From positions 1 through 18,047 of the forward strand of contig CANIYB010000011.1 in assembly GCA_947471105.1 (NCBI GenBank): 18,047 nt of DNA, in the 5' to 3' direction. Each line of letters opens with the position of its first letter. Positions within the stretch are counted from its first letter, which is position 1. Positions 8,073 to 15,657 of this stretch are shown in pieces. The position numbers and the translations under genes were made by a program. The notes under the pieces were generated by a model. The model saw only the letters and a list, made by a program, of their open reading frames with translations. It searched no databases and was not told the origin of the DNA. The stretch comes from Cytophagaceae bacterium (lineage in GTDB: Bacteria > Bacteroidota > Bacteroidia > Cytophagales > Spirosomataceae).

Positions 8073-8754
8073 AAATCAAAAAAAGGTATTGGAGTCTTTA
8101 CATGTCACGAAGTATTTTCATGATCCAGTGACGATCAAAATCCTCAATAACATCAACTTTTCACTCTATGAAAGTGAGTTTGTTTCCATCATTGGTAAAT
8201 CAGGATGTGGAAAGTCGACACTGCTATATATCTTATCTACGATGGATACGGATTATGAAGGCGATATTGTCATTGACGGCGTTTCCATGAAAGGAAAATC
8301 AGAAAAAATTTTAGCCCGAGTACGAAACGAAAAAATCGGTTTTGTCTTTCAATTTCATTACCTCTTGAATGAGTTTTCAGTATTGAAAAATGTGATGTTA
8401 CCCGGATTGAAACTTGGCTTATATTCCGAAAAGGAAATCGAGCATAGAGCCTATGAAAAATTGAAAATATTAGGCATCGAAAATGAAGCCTTAAAAATGC
8501 CTAACCAATTATCCGGAGGTCAAAAACAACGCGTTGCGATTGCAAGGGCGTTAATCAATGACCCATTATTAATTATGGGGGATGAACCCACTGGAAATTT
8601 GGATAAGAAAAACTCGGAAATTGTCTTTGATATTTTCCAAGAACTAGCGCAAGAATTCAAACAAACGCTCTTAATCGTCACTCACGATAACGAATTTGCC
8701 GCAAGAACCACTCGAATCATCGAAATGGAGGATGGCCAAATCATTCGCATGTAA
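8062..8754 (+). CDS. ABC transporter ATP-binding protein, LolD/MacB-N type
   Basis: 230 residues, with every motif of an active ATPase: Walker A GKSGCGKST (45-53), Q-loop Gln97, signature LSGGQ (150-154), Walker B LLIMGDEP (169-176, with catalytic Glu175) and switch His208. The length and the EPTGNLD sequence after Walker B are typical of the LolD/MacB/FtsE group. The start is GTG at 8062, inside the end of the permease gene; no ATG is available upstream of the ATPase domain, and the overlap implies coupled translation. Gene order fusion protein-permease-ATPase is that of DevBCA-type exporters. No outer-membrane channel gene is present nearby, so it probably borrows a TolC-like channel encoded elsewhere. 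Confidence 0.95.
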   Translation: MENKNQKKVLESLHVTKYFHDPVTIKILNNINFSLYESEFVSIIGKSGCGKSTLLYILSTMDTDYEGDIVIDGVSMKGKSEKILARVRNEKIGFVFQFHYLLNEFSVLKNVMLPGLKLGLYSEKEIEHRAYEKLKILGIENEALKMPNQLSGGQKQRVAIARALINDPLLIMGDEPTGNLDKKNSEIVFDIFQELAQEFKQTLLIVTHDNEFAARTTRIIEMEDGQIIRM

Positions 8755-8755
8755 T

Positions 8756-9277
8756 TTATTCTTTTACGATACTCGCTACAAAAGGTTTTCCTTTGTAAAC
8801 AATATGTAAAATGTATTTTCCAACACGAACGTTTTCAAAATCAGTCAAATTAACTTCATCAATTTTTTCAGGATACATTTTTTCCCAAATGGATTGGCCA
8901 GAAATATTGTAGATGGCAATAAAAGTGGGCGATTTACTGATCTCTGAAAACTTAATTTTTATTTTATCTGAAAAGGGATTGGGGAAAACGGTGTAGGTCA
9001 TTGGATTTTCTTCCGCAACCTGAATTTTCAAACCTGAATGCTGAATCGTTCTCGCCAATAAATTAGGCTGCTTAAAGCCCTGGCGCATGGTAACTCCTGA
9101 TTTTGTAGCAGTACCAGCCACAACACTTGACTGGCCTATCACATGTGAATAATATTTGCCATTAATCACGGTGGTTGAACCACCAGAAGCGATTGTAGAT
9201 GATTCCACGGTTTGCGCCAGAATTTCACTCGTACAAAAAAACAATCCGATTAAACAAATTCTATGTATATGTTTCAT
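8756..9277 (-). CDS. Small secreted protein with a type IX secretion (T9SS) type A sorting domain
   Basis: 173 residues from the ATG at 9277 (an in-frame TTG two codons upstream is less likely). A signal peptide spans residues 1-22 (LIGLFFCTSEILA|Q). Residues about 23-70 carry the pattern VIGQSSVV...MRQGFKQP, a short IGQ...QGFxQP motif that I recognise from many small Bacteroidota T9SS proteins. From residue 97, VFPNPFSDKIKIKF, IAIYNISGQ and GKYILHIVYKGKPF form the beta-sandwich sorting domain that directs secretion by T9SS and usually attachment to the surface. No catalytic or binding domain is present. It lies 53 bases after the glycosyltransferase pair in the same direction, possibly one transcript, and its stop is one base from the stop of the ATPase gene. 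Confidence 0.85.
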   Translation of the reverse strand: MKHIHRICLIGLFFCTSEILAQTVESSTIASGGSTTVINGKYYSHVIGQSSVVAGTATKSGVTMRQGFKQPNLLARTIQHSGLKIQVAEENPMTYTVFPNPFSDKIKIKFSEISKSPTFIAIYNISGQSIWEKMYPEKIDEVNLTDFENVRVGKYILHIVYKGKPFVASIVKE

Positions 9278-9330
9278 GGTCAACGATTTTAGAACTAAGG
9301 TGGTAAAATTATGAATGTTAAAGAAGTCCG

Positions 9331-10146
9331 CTATAATAATTTCCTAAGTCGATCTTTTACAAACATTAAATATCGAGTAATTACGTCCATAAAGCTAATT
9401 AAAAACAGATCACGTAAATGGATTGAGCTTAAAAAATCGAAGATTTTATATTTATTTTTAACATATCTAAGCTCATTTCGTACTAAATCATCATAAATCA
9501 AAGTATTCGTTACTTGATGAGCACCCACTCGATTAACGACACAAAGCTCATCTAGAATCAAAGGAAGCCCTAACGTCAATTCAAGTCGCTTATAGAACTC
9601 ACAATCCATTAACCAAATTAAATTACGATCAAAAAAAATAGATCCTTTATTTTTAAAAGCAATATTCGATGGGGCTCCAATCGTATTTATACCTAAATGA
9701 ATATCCGTATGGTAGCTTGGAAAATGCGAATCAAACAAAAGTTCTCCGTCATTGGTATGTTGGCAAGCGCTAACAAGCCATTCTCCTTCACCACTACTAA
9801 TTTTATTATGAATAATTTCCAAGGCATTTGAGCCCAACAAATAATCATCTTGAAATAACACTTTAATCCAAAGTCCACGGGCAGATTTAATGGCATGATT
9901 GATGTTAGCCGAAGAGCTGCCCCGATTTGAGGTGTTTTTAAGGTAATGTATAGCAAAAGATTTTTCGAAAGCTACACACACATCCTTTATAGCATCATCG
10001 ACAGAATGATCTGAAATAACTACTTCAAAATCTTTGAATGACTGAATGGCCAGATTTTTAAATGTACTTTTCAAATAAGATGCGCCTAAGCCTTTCATCT
10101 CATAAGTAGGAATACAAATACTGAAAAATGGAGTCTTGGTATCCAT
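9331..10146 (-). CDS. Family 2 (GT-A) glycosyltransferase
   Basis: 271 residues from the ATG at 10146; that codon overlaps the upstream stop by one base (TAATG), which settles the start over an upstream TTG. The N-terminus FSICIPTYEM begins the nucleotide-sugar domain, with VVISDHSVDD (42-51) as the first acidic site and LFQDDY (97-102) as the metal-binding DxD-like motif. The middle part (GAPSNIAFKN, FFDRNLIWLMDCEFYKRL) follows the acceptor-side layout of GT2 enzymes. A hydrophobic, basic C-terminus (YLMFVKDRLRKLL) could sit on the membrane. The family transfers a sugar from a nucleotide donor to build polysaccharide, glycolipid or glycoprotein; donor and acceptor cannot be told. It is almost certainly cotranslated with the upstream glycosyltransferase. 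Confidence 0.88.
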   Translation of the reverse strand: MDTKTPFFSICIPTYEMKGLGASYLKSTFKNLAIQSFKDFEVVISDHSVDDAIKDVCVAFEKSFAIHYLKNTSNRGSSSANINHAIKSARGLWIKVLFQDDYLLGSNALEIIHNKISSGEGEWLVSACQHTNDGELLFDSHFPSYHTDIHLGINTIGAPSNIAFKNKGSIFFDRNLIWLMDCEFYKRLELTLGLPLILDELCVVNRVGAHQVTNTLIYDDLVRNELRYVKNKYKIFDFLSSIHLRDLFLISFMDVITRYLMFVKDRLRKLL

Positions 10147-10868
10147 TAGCGTAACCAAAGCATTTTATATGGTTTTTTTGATCGAATTTCTTTAACCAAT
10201 CGGTTCACTTTTTCCATGTGCACTTTATGATCATTTAATGGGTTTGACTCATTGTAAACGTAGTTGATTTCCTTCAAAAAACGATAATGCAATAAGCCAG
10301 CCATTTCATACATCGGAAACATAAAGGCCAAATCACCGGCAACATCATAATATTGACCATTGGCGTCCTTCAGATCATCCAACAAAATCTTGCGCCATAA
10401 AAAAGCACGCCAAGTTCTGATATGTGTCAATGTGAAATCCTGCTTTCTGATCGATTTCCATATACTGGGCTTTTGGGCAAAACCCGATCGGCCATCTTGA
10501 TATTGAAAACTACCATTGGCCAACCAAATGAAATTATTCTGGTACACATTCGCAATGCGTTGAAGTACCTCCCGATCAGAAAACCAATCATCCCCATCCA
10601 ATTCTACACATACTTCGTTATCTGAAATTTTGTCATTATTTCGAATGACTTGATCATAATTTCCAGGCTGAAACATTTTGGCCTTATTCTCCATGATAAT
10701 AAATCTTGGATCATCCTTAATGATCGACCTAGCCATTTCCACGGTTCTATCCGTAGACATATCATCGGTGATGTAACAGACAAAATCTTTGAAAGACTGA
10801 TCCAATAAAGATTGAATACACTTTTCAATGAAAAACTCACAATTATATGTGGTTGTCAAAATAACCAT
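10146..10868 (-). CDS. Family 2 (GT-A) glycosyltransferase
   Basis: 240 residues. MVILTTTYNCEFFIEKCIQSLL is the first strand and helix of a GT2 fold, ITDDMSTDRT (33-42) the first nucleotide-binding site and VELDGDDWF (88-96) the DxD metal site. The chain is shorter than typical GT2 enzymes (about 250-330) and starts directly at the first strand, so the N-terminus has no extension. The C-terminus ends in basic residues (RSKKPYKMLWLR). The gene is divergent from the GH127 gene. The one-base overlap with the next glycosyltransferase suggests that the two act in the same glycan, perhaps surface polysaccharide or protein glycosylation, but no flippase, polymerase or carrier transferase is visible nearby. 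Confidence 0.87.
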   Translation of the reverse strand: MVILTTTYNCEFFIEKCIQSLLDQSFKDFVCYITDDMSTDRTVEMARSIIKDDPRFIIMENKAKMFQPGNYDQVIRNNDKISDNEVCVELDGDDWFSDREVLQRIANVYQNNFIWLANGSFQYQDGRSGFAQKPSIWKSIRKQDFTLTHIRTWRAFLWRKILLDDLKDANGQYYDVAGDLAFMFPMYEMAGLLHYRFLKEINYVYNESNPLNDHKVHMEKVNRLVKEIRSKKPYKMLWLR

Positions 10869-10920
10869 AAATAATATCTTGGATAAATAGAGCTTAAAAT
10901 TAAGTAATAATACCCAATAT

Positions 10921-10944
10921 ATTAAGTTGGCACGGCCAACTAAT
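10921..10944. promoter_or_regulatory. Inverted repeat between divergent glycosyltransferase and GH127 genes, candidate operator
   Basis: The arms AGTTGGC (10925-10931) and GCCAACT (10935-10941) are exact reverse complements around ACG. The symmetry continues outward (ATTA and TAAT) if one extra A in the left arm is allowed as a bulge. It is 52 bases from the glycosyltransferase start and 62 from the GH127 start. No T-run follows on either strand, which argues against a terminator. It could be an operator or a 5' leader hairpin. Confidence 0.42.
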
Positions 10945-11006
10945 CATGAACGATTTCAAACATTGTAAATTTTACTTACATTTATCCCAACTAAACCTAT
11001 AAAAAC

Positions 11007-13004
11007 ATGAAAAATATTTACCTAATAGGAAGCATCCTGTTGACCTTCATTTTTAATATTCAAAGTCAATCATTGCAATTTAAATATGCTGAAATTCCCT
11101 TAGGCCAAATAACACCAACAAATTGGCTTAAACAGCAAAGTGACATATTGAAAAATGGATCTACTGGGCATCTAGATGAGTTTCACAAAAAAATACAAAT
11201 AGATAACGGTTGGCTGGGTGGCAAAGGTGACGATTGGGAAGAAACTCCCTATTGGCTCGATGGAGCATTGCCTTTAGCTTATATCACTAAGGACCCCGTC
11301 CTCATTCAAAAAGTCAACAAATATGTCCAATGGACTTTAAATACTCAAAGGCCATCAGGGTTTTTTGGGCCTTATTCAAAATATGAAACGGAAACGGGCA
11401 AGCCAGTTGAATTAGGTTCTCAAGGTGCCGACTGGTGGCCAAGGATGGTCATGCTGAAAGTACTCCAACAATATTACCAAGCGACGAATGACCCCAGAGT
11501 GATCCCATTTATGCAAAAATATTTTGCATACCAATTAAAAAACTTAAAAGAAAACCCACTTGAAAAATGGACCGAATGGGCCAAAGCAAGAGGGGGAGAT
11601 AATTTAATGATTGTTTATTGGCTTTATAATATCACCAAAGATCCCAACTTGATTGCCCTGGGTGATTTGATCTACAGCCAATCATTTCAATGGACTGATA
11701 TGCTTGGAAAAAGAGATTGGGCCATTGCCGCAGCCTACAATCAAACGGGTGAAAAGTGGATGGAAAGACATGCTGTCAACGTAGGCATGGGATTAAAAAT
11801 GCCTGCCATTCAATATCAAATTAAAAACGACCCTTATTTTTTGAATTCTTTGCGAACAGGTTTTAAAGATTTAATGACTCTACACGGTTTGCCTCATGGC
11901 ATGTTTTCGGGCGATGAAGACATCCATGGAAATGATCCCGTGCAGGGAACCGAGTTATGTGCAACGGTAGAAGCAATGTACTCATTGGAACAAATCATCA
12001 GTATTTCGGGCGAAACACATTACATGGATGCCTTAGAAAGAATGACGTTTAATGCACTTCCTGCGCAAACTACTGAAGATTTTTATCACCGACAGTATTT
12101 TGGAATCGCAAACCAAGTAGAAGTCAAAAAAGGAATTTATAATTTCTCCCTCCCCTTCTCCAGAAAAATGAATAATGTGTATGGTCCCTTTGCCGGATAT
12201 ACGTGTTGCACCGCTAACATGCATCAAGGTTGGCCCAAATACATTTCTCACCTTTGGTACGCAACCACAGATGGTGGTGTAGCGGCACTTGTCTATGGCC
12301 CCAATAAACTAGAAACTAAATTGCCTAATGGAGTGGAATTGACGATCGACGAGCAAACACAATATCCATTTGAAGATCAAATTAAATTTATCGTCCAACC
12401 TTCTAAACCCTCCGATTTTCCGATAGAATTTAGAGTGCCTATTTGGTGTAAAGAGGCAATCATACATGTCAACGGGAAAGAAATAAAAAGAGAAAAAGGT
12501 GGCCTGATCGTTCGAATCAAACGAACATGGAACAAAAATGATCAAGTTGACCTATTTTTTCCAAACGAAATCACAACTAAAAACTGGGCGAAAAACTCAA
12601 GATCCATCGAAAAAGGAGCGTTGATTTATGCCCTAAAAATCAAAGAGGAAGTGACAAAACAAATTCATCCACAAGAAGGTGAATATTTAGAAATCATGCC
12701 CAAAAGTGATTGGAATTTTGGACTCCTAAAAACCACCATCACAAATCCCATCCCCAATACCAGTTTTCAAACTGTTCCCTTTCCAAAAGATTTCAAATGG
12801 AATTCAATGAGTAGCCCATTTGAAATAACGACTTTAGGTAAAAAAATTCCAGATTGGAAAACCCAAGATGGGGTGGCGCATCAACCGATCACCACGCGAA
12901 CAGGGGTGTATGAAGGAAGCGTAAACAAAGAATCAGAAACGATACACCTAATTCCTTTTGGCTTTACCCGACTAAGAGTAGTGGCCTTTCCCGTTGTGAA
13001 TTAG
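11007..13004 (+). CDS. Secreted GH127/DUF1680 family glycoside hydrolase (beta-L-arabinofuranosidase-like)
   Basis: 665 residues, close to the 658 of the founding beta-L-arabinofuranosidase HypBA1. A signal peptide covers residues 1 to about 20 (IYLIGSILLTFIFNIQS). An alpha/alpha-barrel follows (WEETPYWLDGALPLAY at 77-92, GSQGADWWPR at 137-146), then C-terminal beta domains from about residue 415. The active site is recognisable: Glu316 and Cys318 in GTELCATVE, and Cys400-Cys401 in GYTCCTAN, matching Glu338, Cys340, Cys417 and Cys418 of HypBA1, where Cys417 is the nucleophile and the set binds zinc. GH127 removes terminal beta-L-arabinofuranosyl residues, but related members act on other sugars of pectin, so plant or algal glycans are the likely substrates without an exact assignment. 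It stands alone on its strand. Confidence 0.88.
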   Translation: MKNIYLIGSILLTFIFNIQSQSLQFKYAEIPLGQITPTNWLKQQSDILKNGSTGHLDEFHKKIQIDNGWLGGKGDDWEETPYWLDGALPLAYITKDPVLIQKVNKYVQWTLNTQRPSGFFGPYSKYETETGKPVELGSQGADWWPRMVMLKVLQQYYQATNDPRVIPFMQKYFAYQLKNLKENPLEKWTEWAKARGGDNLMIVYWLYNITKDPNLIALGDLIYSQSFQWTDMLGKRDWAIAAAYNQTGEKWMERHAVNVGMGLKMPAIQYQIKNDPYFLNSLRTGFKDLMTLHGLPHGMFSGDEDIHGNDPVQGTELCATVEAMYSLEQIISISGETHYMDALERMTFNALPAQTTEDFYHRQYFGIANQVEVKKGIYNFSLPFSRKMNNVYGPFAGYTCCTANMHQGWPKYISHLWYATTDGGVAALVYGPNKLETKLPNGVELTIDEQTQYPFEDQIKFIVQPSKPSDFPIEFRVPIWCKEAIIHVNGKEIKREKGGLIVRIKRTWNKNDQVDLFFPNEITTKNWAKNSRSIEKGALIYALKIKEEVTKQIHPQEGEYLEIMPKSDWNFGLLKTTITNPIPNTSFQTVPFPKDFKWNSMSSPFEITTLGKKIPDWKTQDGVAHQPITTRTGVYEGSVNKESETIHLIPFGFTRLRVVAFPVVN

Positions 13005-13012
13005 ATGTAGGC

Positions 13013-13044
13013 AAAAAAAAGAGAGGCGCTTACTCAGCGCCTCT
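13013..13044 (-). terminator. Intrinsic terminator of the molybdenum-hydroxylase operon
   Basis: A 9-base perfect stem (AGAGGCGCT at 13022-13030 and AGCGCCTCT at 13036-13044) encloses a 5-base loop. Read on the minus strand, it is followed by eight T's (A8 at 13013-13020). It begins 19 bases after the stop of the molybdopterin subunit. On the plus strand no T-run follows, so it would stop the convergent GH127 transcript only weakly. Confidence 0.85.
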
Positions 13045-13063
13045 GAAATTATTCAATTAAAAT

Positions 13064-15160
13064 CTATACTTCAAAGGGCTGCTTGTAAAGTCGCTTCTTC
13101 GTCGCTGCATAAAGTGCATTCGCGATAGATCCACCCGTTGGCGGCAAAGCTGGCTCCCCTAAACCTGTCGGCTCAATCCCATTGTCAACAAAATATGCAT
13201 TAATCGTCGGGATCTCATTTCCTTTAATTAATCGATATCCATTGAAATTGGTTGGCGAAGCAACACCATCATTAAATCTCAACTTAGCAAACATGGCATG
13301 ACCCATTCCGTCGATGATAGCTCCTTTAATTTGGTTTTCTGCACCACTTAAATTAACTACTTCCCCGCAATCAGTCACCGCAGTTACATGCGTAATTTTA
13401 GCTTTACCATCCACTATTTGTGCATCAGCTACTTGAGCTACATAAGACAAATGAGAGAAATAAACACTAAATCCTTGATGCACGCCTGGTTTTTTCTTCC
13501 AATTTGACTTTTCCGCAGCTTGCTTAATTACCTCGATAAAACGATCCGGCTCATACGTGATTTTACCGACTGGATTTGATTTAGCACGGGCCAACCAATC
13601 CAAACGCATTTGCACAGGATCTTTCCCACCTGCCTCAGCCACTTCGTCTAAAAATGCTTGTTCAGCATAGCCTAAAAAGTTGGTAATCGGAGCGCGCCAT
13701 GGTCCTGTAGTCACGGCAGACACTTGATTTACGGACTCCACTAACACATTTTCAATAGCCCCCACAGGGAAATTATCTTGTCTAGTCGAGTTACCGGCAT
13801 TAATACCTACTCCACGTAAATAGAAAGCAATCATATTCCCTGAAGCATCCAAACCGGCTTTGAAATGATACCTAGCGGCTGGACGGTAAATTCCACCCCC
13901 CATATCATCCTCACGGGTCCACATAACTTTGACAGGCTTTTTGATAATGCTCGACAATTCAGCCGCATCCAATGCATAATCATTGTTTAATCTACGACCA
14001 AAACCACCACCCATTTTGGACAGCTCTACCTCAACTTTTTTCTCATCGATCTTCAATAAAGAAGCTACTGCTTTTTGTGCGGATTGAGGAACTTGCGTAG
14101 GACCGGCTAGTAAAACCGTTCCGTCAGCGCGAACATCTGCAAAGAAGTTCATCGGCTCCATCGGGCTATGAGAAATAAAAGGACATTCATAGGTAGCTTC
14201 CACTACCTTAGCTGAACGGGCAAGAGCCGCTGCAAAATCTCCATCTTTTCGTTGAACCGTAGCCTTATCAGTCACCATTCCTTCATCAAACCATTTCTTA
14301 TGTGTTGAATCACTTTCGAAATCGCCTGAGTTGTATTTACATGACACAGTACCCCTCGCTTTCATCACTTCCCATGTGCTCTTTCCTACAATAGCAACTT
14401 TATTTTTGAACGATACCACGTCTACAATCCCTGGCATTTTAAGGGCATCAGCCGCTTCAAAAGATTTCAATGTGGCCCCAAAAGGAGGTCGAATAATTTG
14501 AGCAATCAGCATTCCTGGCTTATCAATATCCAAGCCAAAAACTGGCTTTCCAGTAACTACATTTTTATTGTCAACTCCCTTCGTACGCTTTCCTATAATC
14601 TGATAATCCTTTCTATTCTTGTAAGTCACTTCCGTCGGCACTGGTAATTTAGAAGCAACGGCAACTAAAGAACCATAACTTGCTTTCTGGCCTTTAGGCC
14701 CTAAAACAAATCCTTTTGAGGTTTTACAAGTACTGGCATCCACATTCCATGTTTGTGCGGCTGCCTGAATGAACATTTTTCTAGCCGTAGCACCCGCCTT
14801 GCGCAAACGCTCCCATGAATGCTTTAACGCACCACTCCCTCCGGTTAATTGACGCTCAAAATTTTGAGTATCTAAATTGGCCTGGCGAACTTCCACATCC
14901 TTCCAATCCACATCTAGTTCCTCGGCCACAACCACAGGGAAGGCGGTCTTAATTCCTTGTCCAATTTCTGGATTTGGCGAATATAAAATTATTTTACCGC
15001 TTGGGTCAATAGCTAAAAAAGCATTAAACCGTCCTGATTCCATGGTCGTTTGTACCATAGAAACTTCTTTGCCATTTGCTTGAAACCAATCAAAACCTAG
15101 GCAAAAGGCTCCACTAAATAAAGCCGTTTTCTGTATAAAAGATCTTCTTGTGCTTTTCAT
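13064..15160 (-). CDS. Molybdopterin-binding subunit of a xanthine dehydrogenase-family (IorB-like) oxidoreductase, Tat-exported
   Basis: 698 residues. STRRSFIQK at residues 3-11 is a twin-arginine (Tat) motif, followed by a hydrophobic stretch (TALFSGAFCLGF), so the folded enzyme is predicted to reach the periplasm. The aldehyde oxidase/xanthine dehydrogenase fold shows GQGIKTAFP (67-75), PTQVPQSAQ (354-362), GGGFGRRL (384-391, cofactor binding) and GLGEPALPPTGGS near the C-terminus, with Glu669 as the equivalent of the catalytic glutamate. The two-subunit arrangement, with a separate [2Fe-2S] protein and no FAD domain, resembles isoquinoline 1-oxidoreductase IorAB and periplasmic aldehyde oxidoreductases. 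The family hydroxylates N-heterocycles or oxidises aldehydes, and the substrate here is unknown. It starts 2 bases after the iron-sulfur subunit gene. Confidence 0.93.
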   Translation of the reverse strand: MKSTRRSFIQKTALFSGAFCLGFDWFQANGKEVSMVQTTMESGRFNAFLAIDPSGKIILYSPNPEIGQGIKTAFPVVVAEELDVDWKDVEVRQANLDTQNFERQLTGGSGALKHSWERLRKAGATARKMFIQAAAQTWNVDASTCKTSKGFVLGPKGQKASYGSLVAVASKLPVPTEVTYKNRKDYQIIGKRTKGVDNKNVVTGKPVFGLDIDKPGMLIAQIIRPPFGATLKSFEAADALKMPGIVDVVSFKNKVAIVGKSTWEVMKARGTVSCKYNSGDFESDSTHKKWFDEGMVTDKATVQRKDGDFAAALARSAKVVEATYECPFISHSPMEPMNFFADVRADGTVLLAGPTQVPQSAQKAVASLLKIDEKKVEVELSKMGGGFGRRLNNDYALDAAELSSIIKKPVKVMWTREDDMGGGIYRPAARYHFKAGLDASGNMIAFYLRGVGINAGNSTRQDNFPVGAIENVLVESVNQVSAVTTGPWRAPITNFLGYAEQAFLDEVAEAGGKDPVQMRLDWLARAKSNPVGKITYEPDRFIEVIKQAAEKSNWKKKPGVHQGFSVYFSHLSYVAQVADAQIVDGKAKITHVTAVTDCGEVVNLSGAENQIKGAIIDGMGHAMFAKLRFNDGVASPTNFNGYRLIKGNEIPTINAYFVDNGIEPTGLGEPALPPTGGSIANALYAATKKRLYKQPFEV

Positions 15161-15162
15161 GA

Positions 15163-15657
15163 TTAGGCTGATTTTTTAACAGTTGATTTAGTCTTTTTCT
15201 TTGAGGCTATTTCAGAAGCTAATTTCACAGCTTCTTGAATACGGTGATAAGTACCGCAACGGCATATATTTCCAGACATTCCATCGACAATTTCTGTCTT
15301 GGAAGGATTTGGCTTCTTTTTCAATAATGAAGCGGCCGTCATAATTTGTCCTGCTTGGCAATAGCCACACTGAGGAACATCTAACTCATCCCAAGCCACT
15401 TGGACCGGATGATCTCCATGATCACTTAACCCTTCAATCGTCGTGATATCGGCATTAGCCACCGCTGAAATGGGTAGCACACATGAACGTGTAGCTTCTC
15501 CATTAACCCAAACTGTGCAGGCACCACATTGTGCAATTCCACAGCCAAATTTAGTCCCCTTTAGAGACATATGGTCCCTCAAAGCCCACAAAAGAGGCGT
15601 ATTAGGATCGATGTCCAAAGACATCTTTTTCTTGTTTACAGTTAGTTGAATACTCAT
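15163..15657 (-). CDS. [2Fe-2S] subunit of the molybdenum hydroxylase (IorA-like)
   Basis: 164 residues, the usual size. The plant-type ferredoxin cluster is bound by Cys39, 44, 47 and 59 (FGCGIAQCGACTVW ... RSC), and the second all-helical [2Fe-2S] domain by Cys97, 100, 132 and 134 (QCGYCQAGQI ... NICRCG). Electrons from the molybdenum centre pass through these clusters. There is no signal peptide, so export would rely on the Tat signal of the large subunit with which it assembles. The C-terminus is a basic tail (KKKTKSTVKKSA) unusual for this fold. Its ATG overlaps the stop of the upstream gene by 4 bases (ATGA), so translation is probably coupled. No cytochrome c or FAD subunit is adjacent. 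Confidence 0.94.
   Translation of the reverse strand: MSIQLTVNKKKMSLDIDPNTPLLWALRDHMSLKGTKFGCGIAQCGACTVWVNGEATRSCVLPISAVANADITTIEGLSDHGDHPVQVAWDELDVPQCGYCQAGQIMTAASLLKKKPNPSKTEIVDGMSGNICRCGTYHRIQEAVKLASEIASKKKTKSTVKKSA

Noticed and set aside
10977..10984. TACATTTA as the -7 promoter element of the GH127 gene
   Set aside because: It misses the final G of TAnnTTTG, and the nearest upstream TTG is at too short a spacing; in this AT-rich gap a 7-of-8 match is weak.
13022..13044. The hairpin as a strong bidirectional terminator also serving GH127
   Set aside because: Only the minus-strand side is followed by a T-run; on the plus strand the bases after the stem are mixed.
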